From NCBI RefSeq assembly GCF_003011965.1, contig NZ_PXWG01000060.1:1-37552 (forward strand): a stretch of 37,552 nucleotides of DNA, in the 5' to 3' direction. A program made the translations under genes and the position numbers. Positions within the stretch are counted from its first letter, which is position 1. Every line of letters starts with the position of its first letter. This document shows, in pieces, positions 33,258 through 37,552 of this stretch. The notes under the pieces were generated by a model, which was not told the DNA's origin, ran no database searches, and worked only from the letters and a program-made list of their open reading frames with translations. Origin of the DNA: Streptosporangium nondiastaticum (GTDB taxonomy: Bacteria; Actinomycetota; Actinomycetes; Streptomycetales; Streptomycetaceae).

Positions 33258-34811
33258 TCACACCGGGCGCGCCCGGCCCTTCCAGTAGGGCTCGCGCAGC
33301 CGGCGCTTGTAGAGCTTGCCGTTGGGGTCGCGGGGCATGGCGGCGATGAACTCGACGGCCCTGGGCCGCTTGTAGCCGGCCAGGGCGCCGGCGCAGTGCG
33401 CGAGGATGTCCGCGGCCAGCGGGGCGCCCGGCGCGTGGCCCTCGGCCGGTTCGACGACCGCGCGGACCTCCTCGCCCCAGTCGTCGTGCGGCACGCCGAA
33501 GACGGCGGCGTCGGCGACGGCCGGGTGCCCGAGCAGCACGGCCTCGACCTCCGCGGGGTAGATGTTGACGCCCCCGGAAATGATCAGGTCGATCTTGCGG
33601 TCGCGGAGGAAGAGGTAGCCGTCCTCGTCCAGGTGGCCGAGGTCGCCGACGGTGAAGAAGTCGCCGATGCGGCCGGCCCGGGTCTTGCCGTCGTCCTTGT
33701 GGTACGCGAAGCCGCCGGTGGTCATCTTCATGTAGACGGTGCCGAGCCGGCCCGCCGGGAGGCGGTTGCCGTCGTCGTCGAAGACGGCGAGCTCGCTGAT
33801 GGGCCAGGCCTTGCCGACCGTGCCGGGCTTCTTCAGCCAGTCCTCGGCGGTGGCGAAGGCGCCGCCGCCCTCGCTGGCCGCGTAGTACTCCTCGATGCAG
33901 CCGCCCCACCAGTCGATCATCGCCCGTTTGACGTGCTCGGGGCAGGGCGCGGCGCCGTGCACGGCGTGGCGCATGGACGACACGTCGTAGCGGGCCCGTA
34001 CGTGCTCGGGCAGGGCGAGCAGCCGCTGGAACTGGGTGGGGACCATGTGCGTGTGCGTGCACCGGTGGGTCTCGATCAGGCGCAGCATCTCCTCGGGCTC
34101 CCACTTGTCCATGACCACCAGCCGGTGGCCGATGTGCAGGGACGCGGCCGCGAACTGGAGGACGGCCGTGTGGTAGAGCGGGGAGCACACCAGGTGGGTG
34201 TTGCCGTCGAACGGCCGGATGCCGAAGATGCCGAGGAATCCGCCCAGGTGGCCCTCCTCGGGCGGCCTGCCGGTGAGCGGGCGGCGGATGCCGCGGGGCC
34301 GGCCGGTGGTGCCGGAGGTGTAGTTCATGACCCAGCCGGCGGTGCGGTCGGCGGGCGGGGTGTCCGGGCGGTCGTCGAGGAGGGCGGCGTACGGGCGGAA
34401 GCCTTCTATGTCCCCGACCGCGTAGCGCCGGGCGGCGGGCAGGGCGGCCTCGTCCGCGGCGGCCGTCGCCGCGGCGGCGAACCGCTCGTGGGCGATGAGC
34501 GCCTTGGCCTCGCAGTCGGCGACGATCCAGGCGATCTCCGGCCCGACGAGGTGGTGGTTGACCGGGACCAGGTACAGGCCTGCCTGCGTCGCGGCGAGGT
34601 GGGCGGTGAGCAGCTCGGCGCCGTTGGGGAGCACGACGGCGAAGGCGTCCCCGGCCCGCAGCCCCGCGGCGCGCAGCCCGTGGACGAGCCGGTTGGCGGC
34701 GGCGTGCAGGCGGCCGGCGGTCCAGGTGCCGCCGGCCGGGTCGACGAGGACGGTGCGGCCGGGGTCGGCGGCGGCCTGCGCCCAGAACCCGTTGGGCGGT
34801 TGGGGTGGCAT
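33258..34811 (-). CDS. Acyl-CoA synthetase (AMP-forming), FadD family
   Basis: A 517-aa adenylate-forming ligase. It starts MPPQPPNGFWAQAAADPGRT, five bases after AAGGAGG. Core motifs are LVPVNHHLVGPEIAWIV, the P-loop MNYTSGTTGRPRGIRRPL (residues 162-179), CSPLYHTAVLQFAAASL, MRHAVHGAAPCPEHVKRAM, EYYAASEGGG, FFTVGDLGHLDEDGYLFLRD, and RKIDLIISGGVNIYPAEVE; the lysine motif is MPRDPNGKLYKRRL. The ASEGGG loop resembles mycobacterial ligases for large or cyclic acids more than fatty-acid FadD. It lies downstream of the nitronate monooxygenase-like gene on the same strand with a 234-base gap, so co-transcription is possible but not shown. Confidence 0.85.
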   Translation of the reverse strand: MPPQPPNGFWAQAAADPGRTVLVDPAGGTWTAGRLHAAANRLVHGLRAAGLRAGDAFAVVLPNGAELLTAHLAATQAGLYLVPVNHHLVGPEIAWIVADCEAKALIAHERFAAAATAAADEAALPAARRYAVGDIEGFRPYAALLDDRPDTPPADRTAGWVMNYTSGTTGRPRGIRRPLTGRPPEEGHLGGFLGIFGIRPFDGNTHLVCSPLYHTAVLQFAAASLHIGHRLVVMDKWEPEEMLRLIETHRCTHTHMVPTQFQRLLALPEHVRARYDVSSMRHAVHGAAPCPEHVKRAMIDWWGGCIEEYYAASEGGGAFATAEDWLKKPGTVGKAWPISELAVFDDDGNRLPAGRLGTVYMKMTTGGFAYHKDDGKTRAGRIGDFFTVGDLGHLDEDGYLFLRDRKIDLIISGGVNIYPAEVEAVLLGHPAVADAAVFGVPHDDWGEEVRAVVEPAEGHAPGAPLAADILAHCAGALAGYKRPRAVEFIAAMPRDPNGKLYKRRLREPYWKGRARPV

Positions 34812-35045
34812 GGGGCCTCCTTCGTCGTGCGGGTGGACGGGGTGGGCGCGCGGCGCGGCGGGCGGGTGGCGCGGGGCCGGCGTCGACGGCGCTGCCGGCC
34901 GTCCCCTCGCGCTGCAGCGCGATGAAGGCCTCGCCGCGCACCCCGGCCGTCCACTGCGCCGTCGCGGGCGGGACGGCGTTACCGCGCCTTCGGCACCGGG
35001 CGCCGCCGGGATCCGCAGCCGCGGGTCGCGGGGCAGGTTCTGCGC

Positions 35046-36251
35046 TCACCGGCCGGGCCCGGTGCGGTCGGTGCCGTCCGCGCTGCCGGGCGCCGGGCAG
35101 GCTCCGCGGCCGCGGGCCGGTGGCGGCTCCGCTTCCCGCGCGGGGGCGCCCGTCCCCTCCGCGATGCGGTTCAAGCGTCCGACGGCCCGTTCGAAGCCTC
35201 TGGTCAGGTCATCGAAGACGGCCTGGACGCCGCGGCGGGTGGTCATGCTGCCGACGATCTGGCCGACCGGCGTGCCCAGGAGCGGCTCGGCCTCGTACTT
35301 CTGGATGCGGGTCAGCGCTTCGGCGACGAGGAGGCCCTGGAGGGGCATGGGGAGGGTGCCGGGGCCGGCGGGGTCGTCCCAGGCCTCGGTCCAGGCGGTG
35401 CGCAGCTGGCGGGCGGGCTTGCCGGTGAGGGCGCGGGAGCGCACGGTGTCGCCGGAGTCGGCGGCGAGGAGCTTGGCCGTCAGGGCGGGCGAGCCCAGGT
35501 CGGCCTCCTCGGTGGTGAGCCAGAGGGAGCCGAGCCAGACGCCCTGGGCGCCGAGGGCGAGCGCGGCGGCGGCCTGCTCGCCGGAGCCGATGCCGCCGGC
35601 CGCGAGGACGGGCAGCGGTCCGACGGCGCGGACGATTTCGGGGGTGAGGACCATGGTGGCGATCTCGCCGGTGTGGCCGCCGGCCTCGTAGCCCTGGGCG
35701 ACGACGACGTCGATGCCGGCGTCGGCGTGCCGGGCGGCGTGCCGGGCGCTGCCGGCGAGCGCGGCGACGAGGACGCCGTGGGCGTGGGCGCGTCGCACGA
35801 CGTCGGGGGGCGGCGGGCCGAGGGCGTTGGCGAGCAGGGCGATCGGGTGGTCGAAGGCGGTGTCGAGCTGGGCGCGGGCGACGTCCTCCATCCAGCCGGT
35901 GATGCGCCAGCCCTGCCGGTCCCCGGCGGCGAGTTCGGGGACGCCGTGCCGGGCGAGGGTCTCCCGGACGAACCGGCGGTGCCCTTCGGGGATCATCGCC
36001 TCGACGTCCGCCTCGGTGACGCCCTCCACCTTCTTGGCGGGCATGACGACGTCGAGTCCGTACGGTCTGCCGCCGGTGCGGGCGTCCATCCAGTCGAGGT
36101 CCCGGGCGAGGTCCCCGGGGTCGGTGTAGCGGACGGCACCGAGGACGCCGAGCCCTCCGGCGCGGGAGATCGCCGCGGCGACCGCGGGGAAGGGCGTGAA
36201 GCCGAAGACGGCGTGCTCGATGCCCAGCCGCCGGCTCAACTCGGTCTGCAT
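35046..36251 (-). CDS. Nitronate monooxygenase-like FMN protein
   Basis: A 401-aa TIM-barrel flavoprotein of the 2-nitropropane dioxygenase/nitronate monooxygenase family. Motifs are FTPFPAVAAAISRAGGLGVL, ALANALGPPPPDVV, DVVVAQGYEAGGHTGE and LPVLAAGGIGSGEQAAAALA (FMN phosphate), then GVWLGSLWLTTEEAD. In actinobacterial lipid clusters, relatives often sit with acyl-CoA ligases and may act as enoyl-reductase-like enzymes, not on nitronates. ATG at 36251 is chosen because the conserved domain starts there; the frame up to 36305 is unconserved and covers the operator. The last 45 residues are low-complexity and contain Pro, Ala and Gly. An operator-like palindrome lies 45-59 bases upstream. Confidence 0.85.
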   Translation of the reverse strand: MQTELSRRLGIEHAVFGFTPFPAVAAAISRAGGLGVLGAVRYTDPGDLARDLDWMDARTGGRPYGLDVVMPAKKVEGVTEADVEAMIPEGHRRFVRETLARHGVPELAAGDRQGWRITGWMEDVARAQLDTAFDHPIALLANALGPPPPDVVRRAHAHGVLVAALAGSARHAARHADAGIDVVVAQGYEAGGHTGEIATMVLTPEIVRAVGPLPVLAAGGIGSGEQAAAALALGAQGVWLGSLWLTTEEADLGSPALTAKLLAADSGDTVRSRALTGKPARQLRTAWTEAWDDPAGPGTLPMPLQGLLVAEALTRIQKYEAEPLLGTPVGQIVGSMTTRRGVQAVFDDLTRGFERAVGRLNRIAEGTGAPAREAEPPPARGRGACPAPGSADGTDRTGPGR

Positions 36252-36295
36252 GGGCGGCAGGATGCCGCAGGGTGCCGGGCGAGGGAAGAGCTTTT

Positions 36296-36310
36296 CTGAC
36301 GTCACGTCAG
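36296..36310. promoter_or_regulatory. Operator-like palindrome upstream of the nitronate monooxygenase-like gene
   Basis: CTGACGT-C-ACGTCAG has perfect 7-bp arms around a central C. It shares the frame CTGAC-N-TC-N-CGTCAG, and the flanking TTTT, with the site at 13670-13684 in front of the hydratase chain and ligase. Confidence 0.65.
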
Positions 36311-36332
36311 CTAAAGTCGGTGCTCCGGCCGC

Positions 36333-37487
36333 TCAGCGGTGCAGCGGCCGCCCCCGCGCGGCCCCGACCCGGCGGACCGCCGCGACCTGCCGGTAGAGCT
36401 CCACGGCCTCGGTGGAGCGGCCCAGCTGTTCGAGGCAGTGCGCCTCGTCGTTGCGGCTGGTGAGGGCGTCCGGGTGGTCGGCGCCCAGCACCCGCTGCCG
36501 GGCCTGCGCCACGTCGCGGTAGACGGCGAGGGCCTCGGTCCAGCGGCCGAGCCAGCCGAGCCCGACCGCGACCTCGCGCCGGCTGACCAGCGTCTCGGGA
36601 TGGTCGGCGCCCAGCACCCGCTCGCGCACCGCGCACACGTCGCGCGCCTCGGCCAGGGCCTCCTCCCAGCGCCCGAGGCGGCCGAGGTTGACGCCGAGGC
36701 AGTGCCGGGCGCGCAGGGTGTCCGGGTCCTCGGGCCCCTGGGCGCGCGTGCGCTCGTCCACGAGCTCGCGGAACAGCCGCAGGGCCTCCGCGCTGCGCTG
36801 GAGGCGGCCGAGGCAGATGCCGGTCTCGTAGCGGGCGGCGAGCGTGTCGGGGTGGCCGGCGCCGAGCACCCGCTGCCGCGCGACGGCCACTTCGCGGTAG
36901 GTCTGCAGCGCCTCGGGCCAGCGGCCCAGCTGCCCGAGGGCGTAACCCACCTCGTAGCGGCTGACAAGGGTGTCCGGGTGGGCCGGGCCCAGGACCCGGG
37001 AGCGGGTGACCGCCACCTCGCAGGCCATGCGGTACGACTCCTCCAGCCGGCCCAGGCGGCCGAGGTTGAAGGCCAGGTTGTGGCGGCAGCGCAGGGTGTC
37101 CGGGTGGTCGGGGCCCGCCGTCCGCTCGCGCGCGGCGAGCACGGCGGCGTACACGTCGTGCGCCTCGAAGTGCCGGCCGAGCTGCCCGAGGACGTACGCC
37201 GTCTCCTGGCGCGCGGCGAGCGTGGCGGGGTGGTCCGGCCCGAGGACGCGCTCGCGCCCGGCCGCGGCGCGGGCGTACTCGCGCAGCGCCTCGCCGGAGC
37301 GGCCCAGCATGCTGAGGGCGAAGGCGGCCTCGTAGCGGCTGGTGAGCGTGTCGGGGTGGTCGGGGCCGAGGAGGCGGTCGCGGCCGTCCGCGACGGCGGC
37401 GTGCGCGCGTCCGGCCTCCTCCCATGGGCGGGCGTCGCGGTCGCGGTCTCCCTGGTCGCCTCCGCCGTTCTCATGATCGGGCCGCAT
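36333..37487 (-). CDS. Tetratricopeptide (kinesin-light-chain-like) repeat protein, 5' end uncertain
   Basis: A 384-aa helical scaffold made of eight repeats of about 42-44 residues, each with LG-(P/A)-D-HP-D-TL-xx-R followed by a helix such as YEVGYALGQLGRWPEAL. The repeats are highly alike, as in actinobacterial TPR_10/TPR_12 proteins, which are often fused to NB-ARC or peptidase domains; here no other domain is seen. No signal peptide is present. The only start in frame before the first repeat (WEEAGRAHAAVADGRDRLLG) is ATG at 37487, but that N-terminus is acidic and unlike the rest, and the frame stays open to the window edge. It overlaps an opposite-strand membrane frame. Confidence 0.75.
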   Translation of the reverse strand: MRPDHENGGGDQGDRDRDARPWEEAGRAHAAVADGRDRLLGPDHPDTLTSRYEAAFALSMLGRSGEALREYARAAAGRERVLGPDHPATLAARQETAYVLGQLGRHFEAHDVYAAVLAARERTAGPDHPDTLRCRHNLAFNLGRLGRLEESYRMACEVAVTRSRVLGPAHPDTLVSRYEVGYALGQLGRWPEALQTYREVAVARQRVLGAGHPDTLAARYETGICLGRLQRSAEALRLFRELVDERTRAQGPEDPDTLRARHCLGVNLGRLGRWEEALAEARDVCAVRERVLGADHPETLVSRREVAVGLGWLGRWTEALAVYRDVAQARQRVLGADHPDALTSRNDEAHCLEQLGRSTEAVELYRQVAAVRRVGAARGRPLHR

Positions 37488-37552
37488 CCGCGCGTCGTCT
37501 GGGGCATGGGCGAGGACGTCGCCCTGCTCGTCCTCTTCACCCTCGTCGTCAG
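37401..37552 (+). CDS. Possible membrane protein, N-terminal part (runs off the right edge)
   Basis: From GTG at 37401 the frame reads MRASGLLPWAGVAVAVSLVA then SAVLMIGPHPRVVWG and MGEDVALLVLFTLVV to the edge: two hydrophobic segments without a stop. From 37425 onward its third codon positions are about 95% G/C (2 A/T in 42), higher than the antisense frame (about 79%), so this strand looks coding. There is no ribosome site before 37401, and ATG at 37473 is another in-frame start. It overlaps the 5' end of the TPR gene head to head; one of the two starts must be misplaced, or the overlap is real. Confidence 0.4.
   Translation, partial: MRASGLLPWAGVAVAVSLVASAVLMIGPHPRVVWGMGEDVALLVLFTLVV

Noticed and set aside
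34812..35045. A small gene between the nitronate monooxygenase-like and ligase genes
   Set aside because: A GTG overlapping the preceding stop opens a frame, but it runs through the whole ligase gene out of frame, is Arg/Pro-rich after 60 codons and has no motifs.
36333..37430. DNA repeats in the TPR gene as a mobile or repetitive element
   Set aside because: The periodicity of about 126-132 bases is the protein repeat itself.

Overview
The window looks like a stretch of Streptomyces chromosome. Evidence for this: very high G+C with strong third-position G/C bias, GTG and TTG starts behind GGAGG-type ribosome sites, in-frame TTA codons (the rare bldA-read codon) in four genes, a rodlin (a Streptomyces aerial-hypha coat protein), an NsdA-type regulator and a DUF397 protein. 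No rRNA, tRNA, transposase or complete CRISPR array was seen.

Region 1 (1-9.6 kb), differentiation, envelope and signalling: a PAS-PP2C phosphatase with an altered metal motif, a convergent NsdA-like HTH-TPR regulator, a divergent aminoglycoside-phosphotransferase-fold kinase with a TTA codon, a secreted N-acetylmuramoyl-L-alanine amidase, a conserved unknown protein, a rodlin, a cysteine-containing leader peptide upstream of a 2-oxoglutarate/Fe(II) oxygenase, and an orphan DUF397 protein. One isolated type I-E-like CRISPR repeat lies in the regulator/kinase intergenic region.

Region 2 (9.7-18.7 kb), acyl-CoA metabolism: a minus-strand chain (enoyl-CoA hydratase, DUF35 OB-fold protein, two thiolase-like proteins, with GTGA overlaps) diverges from a FadD19-like acyl-CoA ligase. 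Phenylacetate-CoA ligase (paaK) follows, with a PaaR-type palindrome just inside its start. A long inverted repeat separates paaK from a convergent acyl-CoA ligase. A palindrome between the first ligase and the hydratase recurs upstream of the nitronate monooxygenase-like gene at 36.3 kb, which suggests a shared regulator.

Region 3 (18.8-23.8 kb), polyol or sugar uptake on the minus strand: DeoR regulator, lipoprotein binding protein, two permeases and a zinc dehydrogenase, coupled by ATGA overlaps. The ATPase is absent, as is usual for streptomycete sugar importers that share MsiK. Two genes carry TTA codons.

Region 4 (24.4-31.0 kb), the most unusual part: a plus-strand cluster of flavin reductase, nucleoside 2-deoxyribosyltransferase-like protein, dihydroorotate-dehydrogenase-like flavoprotein, creatininase-type amidohydrolase, NtaA/RutA-type flavin monooxygenase and RutE-type nitroreductase, followed by a DHA2-type MFS exporter with its own operator. 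The set resembles a rearranged Rut (oxidative pyrimidine) pathway with a nucleoside-cleaving entry enzyme. I infer processing of a pyrimidine-like or other N-heterocyclic base, either catabolic or biosynthetic.

Region 5 (31.2-37.6 kb): a GT39-type membrane glycosyltransferase, a decayed penicillin-acylase C-terminus, another acyl-CoA ligase, the nitronate monooxygenase-like protein and an eight-repeat TPR protein. The 5' end of the TPR gene overlaps an opposite-strand membrane-protein reading frame that runs off the right edge.
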